Below, piece by piece: positions 45,353 to 55,854 of a stretch of 64,000 nt of DNA; the first letter of the stretch is position 1, and each line of letters starts with the position of its first letter. The position numbers and the translations under genes are program-made. The stretch is from Cercophora sp. LCS_1 (Eukaryota; Ascomycota; Sordariomycetes; Sordariales; Lasiosphaeriaceae): assembly GCA_036250225.1 (NCBI GenBank), contig JAPZLL010000069.1, positions 61,853-125,852 of the forward strand, written 5' to 3'. Under the pieces are notes generated by a model. It made no database searches. It saw only the letters and a program-made list of their open reading frames with translations, and had not been told where the DNA came from.

Positions 45353-47266
45353 ATGACGTCCGACAACCGAAAGGAGGGCGGTCATTCCGCCTTTAGGGAC
45401 GACAGCAGCTCCACCGGTGGTACCATCAACAGCGAGCGCCCCAACCAGATCCATAGGGAAGAGGCAAAGGAAGCACTCAAAGACCTCCAGGCTACTGAGG
45501 ATGTCGCCAACCCACCAGCACCGGAGGAAACCCGCACGCGGGCAGAGACAGTGCTCGTCGTGTTGGCCCTTGGAAGTGCCCTCTTCCTCGCCGCACTCGA
45601 CATAACGATCGTGACGGTTGCGATCCCCACCATTTCCCAAGAGCTTGGAAGCACCGCAGGGTACACGTGGATCGGGTCGGCTTACATGCTAGCGAGTGCC
45701 AGTATGGCTCCACTCTGGGGAAAGATCTCGGACATCTGGGGACGGAAGCCGATCATGCTCATGGCCGTGGGCATCTTCTGGGTCGGGTCGTTGCTATGCG
45801 CCTTGAGCAGGAACATGGGCATGCTCATCGCTGTTCGGGCCATTCAGGGCGTCGGAGGCGGCGGCATCATCGTCCTGGTCAATATCTGCATCAGCGATCT
45901 CTTCTCCATGCGGAAAAGGGGTAAGTTGGTCGGTGCATTAACATTGAAAGAAGCTGACAGTATAATAGGTGTGTACTTTGGCGTCATGGGTATCGTGTGG
46001 GCTTTTGCTGGAGGCATTGGCCCCGTGCTTGGAGGTGTCTTTACCAGCAAAGTGACGTGGCGATGGTGCTTCTACGTCAATCTTCCGATCTCTGGACTCG
46101 GCTTGGTCGTCTTGTCGTACGTTTTGAAGCTTCACAACCCGCGAACGCCCATGAAACAAGGCCTTGCTGCCGTGGACTGGCTGGGTTCCCTGACGATCAT
46201 CGGAGCCACGCTGATGCTCATGCTTGGTCTGGAGTTCGGAGGAGTTATGCACCCGTGGGGCTCGCCCATTGTTGTCTGCCTCATCGTCTTCGGCACCGTC
46301 ACAGCCCTCATCTTCGTGGCTCTCGAGTGGAGGGTGGCCGAATTTCCCATCATCCCGATGCGTTTGTTTGGGGCCCGGTCCAATGTTGCGTCCCTGGCGG
46401 TCTCGGCACTCCAGGGATTCGTCTTCATCTCCGGCAGCTACTATCTCCCGCTGTACTTCCAGGCGGTTCTCGGTGTCTCACCACTTGATTCGGGAATATA
46501 CATCCTCCCCTATGTGGTGTCGCTGTCGCTAGTCTCGGCCGCCTCGGGCGTGCTGATCAAGAAGACGGGAAAGTACCTGCCGTCCATCATCGGTGGCATG
46601 TTCCTCATGACCCTCGGCTACGGCCTCTTCGTCGACCTCGAGCCGCGTGCGAATTGGGTGAAGATTATCCTGTTCCAGCTCATCGCTGGTAGCGGCGTGG
46701 GCCCAAACTTTCAGGGGCCGCTCATTGCTCTCCAGACAATGGTGCAGCCACGCGACATGGCGTCAGCAACCGCGACTTATGGCTTCATCCGCCAACTATC
46801 GACAGCGGTGTCCATTGTCATTGGTGGCGTAGTGTTCCAGAATGCTATGCAGAGCCAATATCCTCGTCTGGTGGCCGAATTGGGTCCTGATACCGCCAAT
46901 CTCCTCTCCGGGGCGCAGGCAGCGTCGAGTGTTGGTCGAGTGAACCAACTGCCCGACCACGAGCGCGCCATTGCGCGTTTGGCATATTACGAGAGCCTGC
47001 GAACCATGTACATCATGTACGCCGCCTTTGCCGGTCTCGGTCTAATCATATCGTTCTTTATTGGTTCTCGAAAGCTGAGCAACCAGCACCAAGAACACAA
47101 GACTGGGCTGGACTCACTCAGGGCGCCCAAGGATCCCAGCGTGCCTTCGGGCGCTAGGACACCGCCTGCCGACGAGGAGAAGGTTGACCCGTCAAGAGAG
47201 GCTTCTGGCGTGAAGGGACAGAGGAAGTCCAGATTCTTTAAGCGACCTGCTTTCTTCTTTGAGTGA
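45353..47266 (+). CDS. MFS multidrug transporter, DHA2 (14-helix) type
   Basis: Exons 45353-45920 and 45969-47266 encode 621 residues. The intron is 48 nt without a stop, so the frame is also open unspliced. Splicing joins FSMRKRG to VYFGVMGIVWAFAGGIGPVL, which is the normal helix-5 motif C region. The helix-1 motif FLAALDITIVTVAIPTI and motif A GKISDIWGRKPIM are the DHA2 signatures shared with fungal toxin and drug exporters and siderophore transporters. About 14 hydrophobic helices are present, with charged N- and C-terminal tails. Expected to be a plasma-membrane proton antiporter. The substrate is unknown and there is no adjacent biosynthetic gene. Confidence 0.92.
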   Translation: MTSDNRKEGGHSAFRDDSSSTGGTINSERPNQIHREEAKEALKDLQATEDVANPPAPEETRTRAETVLVVLALGSALFLAALDITIVTVAIPTISQELGSTAGYTWIGSAYMLASASMAPLWGKISDIWGRKPIMLMAVGIFWVGSLLCALSRNMGMLIAVRAIQGVGGGGIIVLVNICISDLFSMRKRGKLVGALTLKEADSIIGVYFGVMGIVWAFAGGIGPVLGGVFTSKVTWRWCFYVNLPISGLGLVVLSYVLKLHNPRTPMKQGLAAVDWLGSLTIIGATLMLMLGLEFGGVMHPWGSPIVVCLIVFGTVTALIFVALEWRVAEFPIIPMRLFGARSNVASLAVSALQGFVFISGSYYLPLYFQAVLGVSPLDSGIYILPYVVSLSLVSAASGVLIKKTGKYLPSIIGGMFLMTLGYGLFVDLEPRANWVKIILFQLIAGSGVGPNFQGPLIALQTMVQPRDMASATATYGFIRQLSTAVSIVIGGVVFQNAMQSQYPRLVAELGPDTANLLSGAQAASSVGRVNQLPDHERAIARLAYYESLRTMYIMYAAFAGLGLIISFFIGSRKLSNQHQEHKTGLDSLRAPKDPSVPSGARTPPADEEKVDPSREASGVKGQRKSRFFKRPAFFFE

Positions 47267-48200
47267 TGGTGTGGGTTTTTCAGGCATTGCGCTAGGTGTT
47301 GGGTGCTTTGGGCGTCGTCATCATCATTCTGTGGCAGCATTCTAGAAGATTACTTATCAAGGCTAGCAAATCATCAGCGAAGCATTGCGTCCAATCGACC
47401 TTGAACAGCATCCGTGCATGTGAAGGGGAAAGCTGAATAGCCTGGGGAAGGGAAAGGTGAAGTTGCATGGAGGCTCACGCTAGAAATTCAGGCAAAAACG
47501 GGAGTCGCGGGGAGCATCGCATGACAGGGCTTGTGGGAACGATTCCCCGGTTTTGGCGAGATCAAGGCGTTGTGAATGCAACACGGCATGGTTTGTTCGT
47601 GGAGCGATGGTGGATGGTAGCATTGGTGGTTCCTCTCGCCCGCTTCGATGCAGGGCGCGAGCATGTCGGGCGGGCCGGAATTGCGAAGAGACGCCAAAGC
47701 AACGGAAGGTGCCCCAGGGCAGTGGCTCAATTGATGAAGTGTGGATAGCGACAAAAGGTGGAAGGCACAAACGAGGTGTTCGCCTTGGCGACGTGAAGCT
47801 CGAGGTTTCGCATGAGCCAATGTCCCTGGCGCTTTCCCCGAAAACGAGCGCCATGCATGCATCGGCCCCCAATGACTGCCGAGATGGACAAAAGGACAAG
47901 AACGCCGGATCGTCTTCTCGAATTTTCCGCCGCGCTAAATCCCCGATCGGGCACGTTCCCGAAGAACAGGGGGACAATCGCATCTCCCTGCCACGAGAAG
48001 GACCCACCCGGAAGTTCAACGTCCGCAAGTGATGCCCATCCACCCACCGACCGGGTTGCCAGCATGAGCGGCCCCGCGTCAACGCCTTACGGCCATTTTC
48101 GCAAGAATGTATAAGAATGGGGGTCGGGACCCAAGAGCCTTGGTGTTGATGTTGGAAGGCAGACTTGACTGTTTCCCGGTTCTCAGTCCCAGCAGCCACA
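47267..48200. other. intergenic, esterase promoter region
   Basis: No gene supported. The overlapping minus-strand frames look random. The proximal end holds a TATA-like element listed separately. No clear GGCTAA (XlnR-type) site was found by eye. Confidence 0.45.
48110..48115 (+). promoter_or_regulatory. possible TATA element of the CE1 esterase gene
   Basis: TATAAG lies 86 bp before the esterase ATG, a usual distance in highly inducible fungal secreted-enzyme genes. Inference from position only. Confidence 0.35.
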
Positions 48201-49360
48201 ATGAAGTTCTCCAGTATCGTCTCCGGTTTCCTTGGCCTGGCTTCGGCCGCCAGCGCCGCCCAGCTCACCCAGGTCAGCAACTTTGGAGCCAACTCGTCAG
48301 GGGCCAAGATGTACATCTACGTCCCCGACAAGCTCGCGGCGAACCCTCCCATCATTGTTGCCATTCACTACTGCAGCGGGACGGCCAACGCCTACTACAC
48401 GGGTACTCCCTACGCCCGTCTGGCCGACCAGCATGGCTTCATCGTCATCTACCCCGAATCGCCGTACTCGGGCACCTGCTGGGACGTCTCGTCGACGGCG
48501 ACGCTCACCAATGGCGGCGGTGCCAACAGCAACAGCATCGCCAACATGGTGCAGTGGACTCTGAACCAGTACAACGCTGATGCGAGCCGCGTCTTTGTCA
48601 CGGGCACCAGCTCTGGCGCCATGATGACCAACGTCATGGCGGCGACCTACCCGCACTTGTTCAAGGCCGCCAGCGCATACGCCGGTGTGCCCGCTGGTTG
48701 CTTCTACACTGGCACCACTGCTGGTTGGAACTCGTCTTGCGCCAATGGCCAGTCAATCCACAGCCAGGATGTCTGGGCCAACACGGCTCTGCGCATGTAT
48801 CCCGGCTATACCGGACCCCGTCCCAAGATGCTGATCTTGCACGGCTCGGCCGACACCACCATCTATCCCCAGGTATGAATTCCCAACTCGGATGATACGC
48901 GGCATCGGAGACTAATACACAACAGAACTTCAACGAAACACTCAAGCAGTGGGCTGGCGTCTTTGGCTACACCTACGGCCAGCCCCAGCAGACTCTGGTC
49001 AACAACCCTGCGTCCCCGTACACCAAGTACGTGTATGGCCCCAACCTCGTTGGTGTTTATGGCACCGGTGTTAGCCACAACATCCCGGTCAATGGCCAGC
49101 AGGATCTTGAGTGGTTTGGCATTATTGGCGGCAATGCTCCCACTACCACTGCTGCTCCTACCACTGCTGTCCAGACAACTACTCTGGCTACTAGCACCAG
49201 GACCACGACTTCTGCTGCTACCACTACCACGGCGCCCTCGGGCGGCTGCACCGCTCAGCGCTGGGCCCAGTGCGGTGGTCAGGGCTTCACGGGCTGCACA
49301 ATTTGCGCTGCCCCGTATACCTGCACGTTCTCCAACAACTGGTACTCGCAGTGCTTGTAA
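48201..49360 (+). CDS. secreted carbohydrate esterase (CE1, acetylxylan-esterase-like) with CBM1
   Basis: Exons 48201-48872 and 48926-49360 encode 368 residues. A signal peptide ([19 protein letters not shown]) precedes an alpha/beta-hydrolase domain of the PHB-depolymerase-like CE1 group. The nucleophile is Ser137 in G-T-S-S-G, the acid probably Asp218 (HGSAD), and the base His275 (VSHNIPV). A Thr-rich linker leads to a fungal cellulose-binding module from Cys332 to the end ([17 protein letters not shown] ... WYSQCL) with its conserved aromatics and cysteines. It is expected to remove acetyl groups from xylan outside the cell. Feruloyl esterase activity is an alternative, since both occur in CE1. 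It faces a GH3 beta-xylosidase gene tail-to-tail 239 bp away. Confidence 0.92.
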
Positions 49361-49598
49361 CTGTGAGCATTAGAAGCTCGGGTGAAATCACTCAAATTAG
49401 ATTCACTGTAAATATTCAATACAAATGTACAAACTTGAATTCTGCATTACTCAAGTCCACCTGTTACCACAGTCATTTTGTCTCCCACTACCTCTCTCCA
49501 TTCCGTGTAACGAAACCAAGGCTTTTGCAAACTCTCCGCAGTCCATCATAATATAACAAGACGAAGACTTCTCACAACACAACCCGCTGGGGTCGGAA

Positions 49599-52005
49599 TC
49601 ACCTAGGCTGCGGAAACAGATCCAAAACCGTCTCCTCCCCCGCCAACTCGAAACCCACCTCACTTCCCCGACCATCATCCACATCCAAAACAAGCTTGTA
49701 TCTCCCCGGATACAACACCCGGTCCCCCCGCTCATTAACCCTCGCCAGATCCCCCACACTCAACCGCACCCTATCGGTAACCGTCCTCCCAGCCTCAATC
49801 CCTTTGAGCCTCGTATACCCAACCAACGTCTTGATCGGGTACGGCCTCGGTCCAAACTCCCCCTTGACGAAAACCAACGCGACGTAATCAGACGTGACGT
49901 TCCCCACATTGGTAACCCGCACCGGCACGTCCGCAAAGGGACATAGATCCGGATACATTTCCTTGCACGACTGCAGCAACGTCTCGCCCGGGTCCGTCGA
50001 AGCCGGGATTAACGAACCCAGACTGGCGTTGAACGCGGTGTAATGCAGGCCATACCCAAACGGCAATACCGCCTTGTCATACCACCGGTAGGTGCGCCCT
50101 GGATTTGTCGGCGAGGGACGAAGGCCCATGTCCGTCATGGGGACCTCGTCTACGTATGCCGCCGGGTACTGCGTTACGGGGAGACGGCCGGCGGGAGCAA
50201 CAGCGCCACGGAGGACTTCAAATACCGCCGAACCGCCTGCTTGGCCTGGGTATCCGGCCCACATGATCGCAGAAATATTAGGGTTTGTGAGAAGCGGCGA
50301 GGAGTCGAGTTGATCGCCGAGTTGGATTACGACCACCGGCTTTCCGAGACGGGCGAGGGATTCGATCTGCGTCAGTTGGCCTGACGGCCACGCGATGGAC
50401 TCGCGGTCGCGGTCTTCGGCGGCGATGGTGACGTCGATGCCACCAAAGTAGAGGATGATGTCGGCGCTGCGGGCGGCGGTTTGGCCTGGTAAAATCCAGG
50501 TTGCGTTTTCCGAGTGCGGTTCGGCGAGGGGACCGGGCACGGAGTGGTGGGAGAGGTTGAGGGCCGTTGCCGCGAAGGAGGGGGTTAGGAGGTATGGTGG
50601 GATGCCGGAGTAGCCGCCGAGCATTTGGCTTCCTCGAAAGACCCAGTTGCCTATGAGAGCGAATTTATGGTCTTGGAGGTTGCGGATGGGGAGGATACCG
50701 TTGTTTTTGAGCAGGACGATGGAGGAGGTCGCTGCTTCGAGGGCGAGGAGCTGGGTTTGCGGTGTGTTGACCGAGGTCCAGTTTATGGAGCGGTAGGGGC
50801 TGAGAGACGGAGGGTCGAAGTAGCCGGCGCGGATGAGGCCTTCGTAGAGACGGGATAGGGCGCGGTCAATGGTGGTTTGGGAGAGGAGGGTCTGGTTGTA
50901 GGCGCCGATGATGTCGGAGAAGGGAGGGTATCCGGGGACTTCGCAGATGGTGTCGGTGCCTGCGTTGAGGGCGGCGGCGGCGGCAGCGGCGGGCGTTTGA
51001 CTGTAGTTGTGGAAGTTGGGGAGGAAGTCTTGGATGGCGTTGCAGTCGCTGGTGATGTAGTTGTTGTGCTCGGTCCAGTTCCAGTGCTTGCGGAGGATGT
51101 CGGTCATGAGGTACTCGCTTGCACACGCCGGCGTGCCGTTGAGAGCGTTGTATGAGCACATGAAGGAGCCAACTTTGGAGTCACGCGCGCATTGTTGGAA
51201 TGGAGGCAGGTAGTATTCGGATAGGTCTTGGAGGGAGACGACGGCGTTGAAGCGGTAGCGGATGATGCCCTTCCATCGTTCGAGATCGTAGGCTGCATAG
51301 TGCTTGCATGTGGCAATCACCTTCCGGATGGGTCCGTCTCCTTCAAGGCCGGCCAGCATGGCTTTTGTGTACCCCTTGATGTGAAGAGGGTCTTCGCCGG
51401 GCGTCTGAGATACTTAGTACCCCGACAGTCATGTGGATGGGACAACTCACCTCATGTCCACGACCCCACCTCGGGTCTTTATACGGGTTGATATTCGGTG
51501 TCCAGTAATCCAAACCCGCAAGTCCAGCGTTGATAAATGCACGAGCCTCGGTGCTGATGGCATCTCCGATCTTGTATATCAAATCATCGTCGAATGTGGC
51601 ACCCAAACTGATGGTGTTTGGGAACGACGTCGCATATGAAAAGGGATCGCCCCAGCTTCGATTGAAAGCAACACCAGGTGACGCAGCAACACCGTGCAGA
51701 GCTTCACTCCACCACGCGTAGGGCGGAAGTCCAATTCGTTTGGCTCCAAGACTCATACTACCTCCAAGTTAGATTCTGCGCAAAAACTTGTGACGCACGC
51801 ACTCAACGAGATTGACCAGTTTCTCCGATATATTCAATGCCTTGACGAGTGCCGCAGCACGGTCTGGGGGCGAAGCCTTCACATCACAAACCGTGTTGTT
51901 CGCCAGAGGGCCGTTGACGCAATCGGGAAACTCAAAGGCTCGGGCGTGGGTGGCAGCTAACAAGAGGGCTGCCCGTAAGGGCGTCAACAGCTGATTCGCC
52001 TTCAT
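49599..52005 (-). CDS. secreted GH3 beta-xylosidase
   Basis: Exons 51803-52005, 51451-51757 and 49599-51404 (introns of 45 and 46 nt) encode 771 residues. A signal peptide (LRAALLLAATHARA) is followed by the GH3 N-terminal barrel: RIGLPPYAWWSEALHGVA, YWTPNINPYKDPRWGRGHE, VIATCKHYAAYD. The nucleophile is Asp at about 290 in YITSDCNAIQDF. The alpha/beta sandwich has LLKNNGILPI and a fibronectin-III-like C-terminal domain follows. SDC rather than SDW at the nucleophile, and the EALHGVA motif, mark the xylosidase branch of GH3. It releases xylose from xylo-oligosaccharides, complementing the neighbouring esterase. Many Asn-x-Ser/Thr sites fit secretion. Confidence 0.94.
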
Positions 52006-52504
52006 CGCGAGGATGCTCTACGTTCGGTGAGGAGAGTGCATCGAAATCTCCTGACCGGGGCCTTAGGGGTCGAAATATCGAGGACCTTTGGACCTTTTAT
52101 TCCGCATGGTTCTCATTCAACCGTCTCTGGCATAGCAGTGCCAGATATGACAATTAACGACCGGCACTCGATAGCTGTTGAATCTCGCCTAGGGAGCCAC
52201 TCCCGCTGGTGCGTACGAACCGTATGGTTCTCTGGGACGCGGTTAATCAATAAATCTGCTTGTGAGGGTTTCTTGGAGAAACAGGTGATATTAATTGCCC
52301 ATTGAGCCTATTGGGGCGGCAGATCGGTGCGGAGATATCAAGTGTGGGGAACTCAGGGGTAAAAGGGGCGGCGGCTCATGTCGACGGTCGTCCCACGCAA
52401 ACACCTCACATATGTAACAAAAGATGAAGAGGGCGATGGGTTTGATCTATTTATTCAACCGCTGCTGATTCCTCGTCGTTAGACCTGTATCTAACCGTGA
52501 GCCT
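52006..52504. other. intergenic, xylosidase promoter region
   Basis: Upstream of the GH3 gene (minus strand) and downstream of the RRM gene. On the GH3 strand an AATAAAAGG TATA-like sequence lies about 90 bp before the ATG (around 52093-52101). No other site recognised. Confidence 0.4.
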
Positions 52505-53582
52505 CTACTCGGACACCGGCGCCGCTCTCGATCGCCAGTTGTTGGTGGCGAGGATTGTTCGCTGTCTTGCGTCACGCTCCTCACGGGACTCTTTCGTTGC
52601 CCCATCAGTCCGAGCCTTGCCAGACGGTGAAGAGGTTTGGTTATTGCTGTTGTTAAAGGATCGTTTCGGCGAGGAGATATCCTCTGGGTTCAGCTCTTCC
52701 CTCTTGGTCGGAGCCCCCTTTGCGATGGACACGCGCAGCCTCCCAATACCGTTGATCGTCTTGCCATCAAGATCGCGCCTTGCGCGTTCGGCCTCTTCAG
52801 GTGTTGAGAGATCCACGAAGCAGTAGTGAAAGTTGCCCTCCTTCTCCCGTGTTGAAACGTGAGGAGTGATGCGTTTGCCAATGGCCGTGCTTCAAAGTCA
52901 TTTTGTCAGCGATTGCCGGGTGTAAGCTATGAGCTCAAGACACTTACACATCGTAACCAGAGAAAATGGCGCCGACTTCTTGCTGGTTCTGCTCCTGGTC
53001 GATCATCTTGGGAAGCCCGCCAACATACAGCCTCTTGACCTCGCTGAGCTTGCCATTGGCGGCAAAGGTAGCATCGTTGAGATGCTTGAGAGCGCCATAG
53101 GGACCCTGCTCCTCAGGCTGTGTGGCTGCCCGCTTGTCCCGGCTCCAGTCGCCCCAGCGGTCAAAGGCCGGGCGCTCTTCCCGGGGACGGGACGGGCTGG
53201 GACCCCACTGCGACCGCGGCGTCGACTGCGTCTTGGGGTGGCAGGGGGCAGCCTTGAGGGGTCGATCGTAGATGGAGATGCCGTTCAGGGTGCTCATGGC
53301 CTCCTCGGCAAGCTCGCGCGTGGGAAACTCGACGAAGCAGTAGCCTGGGTTGCGGCCCGATACGGGATCCACCGAGATATGGATCTTCTCATACTGTGGG
53401 AAGCCTGCCTTGTTGAGAAGCGTCTCGATGTCGGTCGGCGTGACCGTGTAGACAATGTTGCCAATGTAGATGCGGCGTCCCTCGGCAAGCGCTCCGGAAT
53501 GCTGGTTCTGGGGCTGTGGGCTGTCCATGTTGACGTTGTTGGCTTCGGTATTTGGCCGCGACGGTTCGTTTTTGGATCCCAA
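52505..53582 (-). CDS. RNA-binding protein with two RRM domains
   Basis: Exons 52948-53582 and 52505-52889 encode 339 residues. RRM1 is at about 35-115 (RRIYIGNIVYTVTPTDIETL as RNP2, GYCFVEF as RNP1). RRM2 starts with KRLYVGGLPKM, and its RNP1 lies across the intron (NFHYCFVDL). The region between is Arg/Pro-rich and the C-terminus is Ser/Asn-rich with an SR-like tail (KESREERDARQRT). The arrangement resembles nuclear two-RRM proteins of filamentous fungi and Rnp24-like proteins. The exact role in RNA processing is not known. The intron (58 nt) splits the second RRM cleanly in phase. Confidence 0.88.
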
Positions 53583-54905
53583 CGGCGCCGATCTTGGACC
53601 TTTTTGTCGCTCTCAAAAGTGCGGTGAGTGAGTGACTTAGTCAAGATCGGGAAAATTTCTTTAACTTACCCCTGTCGCAGGTTAGGCCCGCAACTGTGGA
53701 ACCACGGCTGCCGCGAACCGGGCGGTGTGGATTGGGCTGCAACCCCGGGCAGAATCGTTGGGCTGCGGGACGGCGTGTAAAAAACGTATAAGATACTTGC
53801 TTGGCAATGTCGGGTGTCGGGTGTCTGGTGTAATTGTTGATGACTTGATTTTCAAGACCATGCGCTTTTGACAGGCTGGGGTGAGTGGACGTCGACACCA
53901 TCAGACTTGCTCCTTCCCAGTGACTACCTAGGATTTGGGCATCGTCATCGACACAAAGTTTAAATGACCTCCCATGTGACAATCACACGGAGAAAATGTC
54001 CGCATGTGTTTGTGCCGACAGCAAGCTATCCTCATTCTTGGAGACCACCCTCTGACAATACTACCACATAGAGAGCAGACACTAGGTTTGAATTGTCTTT
54101 GCATGTCCTCAGACAAGATGGCCCCTCTTTCAGCTTCCAACTCCGCTTATTGCGTGAATGTGATATATGTTCAGGTTTCTTGACATCCCATCCGAATCAT
54201 TCCGAGCTTCGTGTGATAAAAACAAGTATGCAGAACGAATCTGGCTGACGCTGCCCCAAATTATCTTGACCAGTAAAATTATTTTACAACAGGGATGCAG
54301 AGTAATCTGTAGTGCCAAGAATGGCATCCACATCCGAGGGAAGACCAAAACTGCCGACCGGGCCCACAAGCCTGGCGCCCACAGACGAGCCAAGAGCGAC
54401 AGTATTGCCGACTTGGACGAGGAACTGTTTTTTGGGGGGCTCTCACAGTTGCCTGGCACCTGGAGACTTAAAACCGCTGGGAATGGCTTGGCACACGTAA
54501 TTCAAAATGATTGAGGCATCTACCATGTGGCGGCAAGTGGAACTACCCACATGCGTTTTGTTTCTACTCCACCTGTCTCGGTACTCTCGCCTCTAGGTAG
54601 TCCTCTGTGCAGTTTCAAGGTTTCGATATGCGCGCGTGCTCCCCTGCATCGGCCGAGCTTACTGAATAACTTTTCCATTCAACCTTGATACATTAAACTC
54701 GATTTCCATCCAGATCATGGATCCTCTACAGAAGACCAAGCGCCCATCCCCAATTCCCGCGTCCGCATCAAGACCGAGACCATCGAGTAGGACGTTGCAC
54801 CAAAAGGCTGCATCGGTGTCAGCACCCTTAAACTTCCCTTGCCCAACCCGGAAACCTGGCGGACACGGATAGGCGAAGAGCGATAGCATCGTCAACGAAT
54901 ACAAG
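53583..54905. other. intergenic, possible gene remnants
   Basis: No complete gene. From about 54717 the plus strand contains short protein-like stretches in changing frames (for example KGCIGVSTLKLPLPNPETW near 54800), ahead of the small orphan gene. They could be decayed exons of a longer ancestor. Confidence 0.35.
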
Positions 54906-55349
54906 ATGAACCAATACGAAGAACCGTTCCTCGGGGGCTTTCGCGATGCCCTTACTCCGATTGGCGTTTCATTTCGCGCCCCAAACGGAAGGTTATCAAT
55001 GGGGAATGTATCCCTCAACACAAGCAACGCGGCGGAGAAATACCTACAGGAGACATTTGATGTTGTAGACTTCTTCATCTGCGCACCCTGGGCAGTCCTA
55101 GGTTGCTACCCGTCGATACACAAAGGCCGACGACCGCAATCCATTGGTGGCTTAGTCCTCATCTGACTAAACGCAGACGACATGGAGTTTATGCCCCTAA
55201 TTGGCGCAGACGGGGACTTCAGCAAAGAAATAGAAGCCAGCCCGTCATTGGTCGACGGGTTTCCTTTTAACCAGATCCCAACGGACAATGGTATCCTCCG
55301 ATTCGTTACAGAACTCTTCCCCGATGCGGAGGCCGTTGCCTATGAATAA
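54906..55349 (+). CDS. small orphan protein, two-exon model
   Basis: Tentative gene of 122 residues from exons 54906-55101 and 55177-55349. The 75-nt intron ends CTGACTAAACGCAG, an excellent branch/acceptor combination, and joins two stretches of acidic, protein-like sequence in phase (MNQYEEPFLGGFRDALTPIG ... DDMEFMPLIGADGDFSKEIE). No signal peptide, membrane helix or known domain is visible. The donor (GTTGCT) is weak. Protein-like fragments lie upstream in other frames, so this may be the surviving 3' part of a decayed gene rather than an intact one. I do not recognise the family. Confidence 0.35.
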
Positions 55350-55854
55350 TTCTAATGTCTCGAAGTATTCTACCAACGCCTGCCGAGAATGACAACAGAG
55401 GTTCAGATTACTTGACATTGCATCACCTCCATTGACTGCGCCGTCTCGTAACAACCACTAGCCATGAACTCCACCCGTCCATGGCAATGCATTGTTTACC
55501 CGATGCATCTCAAGATCTCGACAAACTCCAGGTACTGTGTTTTGTGCAACCTATACCACCACGACATTGGTGCACCAAACCCAACAACAATTAGGTCCAT
55601 AGCCGCTCCGAAACCTCCCATTCGCTGGCTGAAAAAAAAAGCCATGTTATGCCGAAAGCTGTGCCGCAGCTCAGGGATCTTGGCCAGTGTGATTGCCGCC
55701 GGGAGCATGCCCGCGAGCGGCGTCAATTGTGATAAGTGCTGGGGCATTTTAGGATAAAAACATCTTGATCGCGCGCGAATTTTCTCCGGTCCTTTTACAA
55801 AGCTTTTGGCACTTGCTCTTTGTCAAATTCCTCGACAAACATCCCACCCACAGA
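55350..55854. other. intergenic
   Basis: Both strands are partly open (55464-55757 plus, 55496-55747 minus), but neither reading has a recognisable domain. No gene called. Confidence 0.4.

Noticed and set aside
47480..48316. 278-codon minus-strand frame over the esterase promoter
   Set aside because: It overlaps the start of a well-supported secreted esterase and has no recognisable motif.
55496..55747. Hydrophobic minus-strand frame
   Set aside because: The opposite strand is equally open over the same stretch, and neither has a domain or clear start context.
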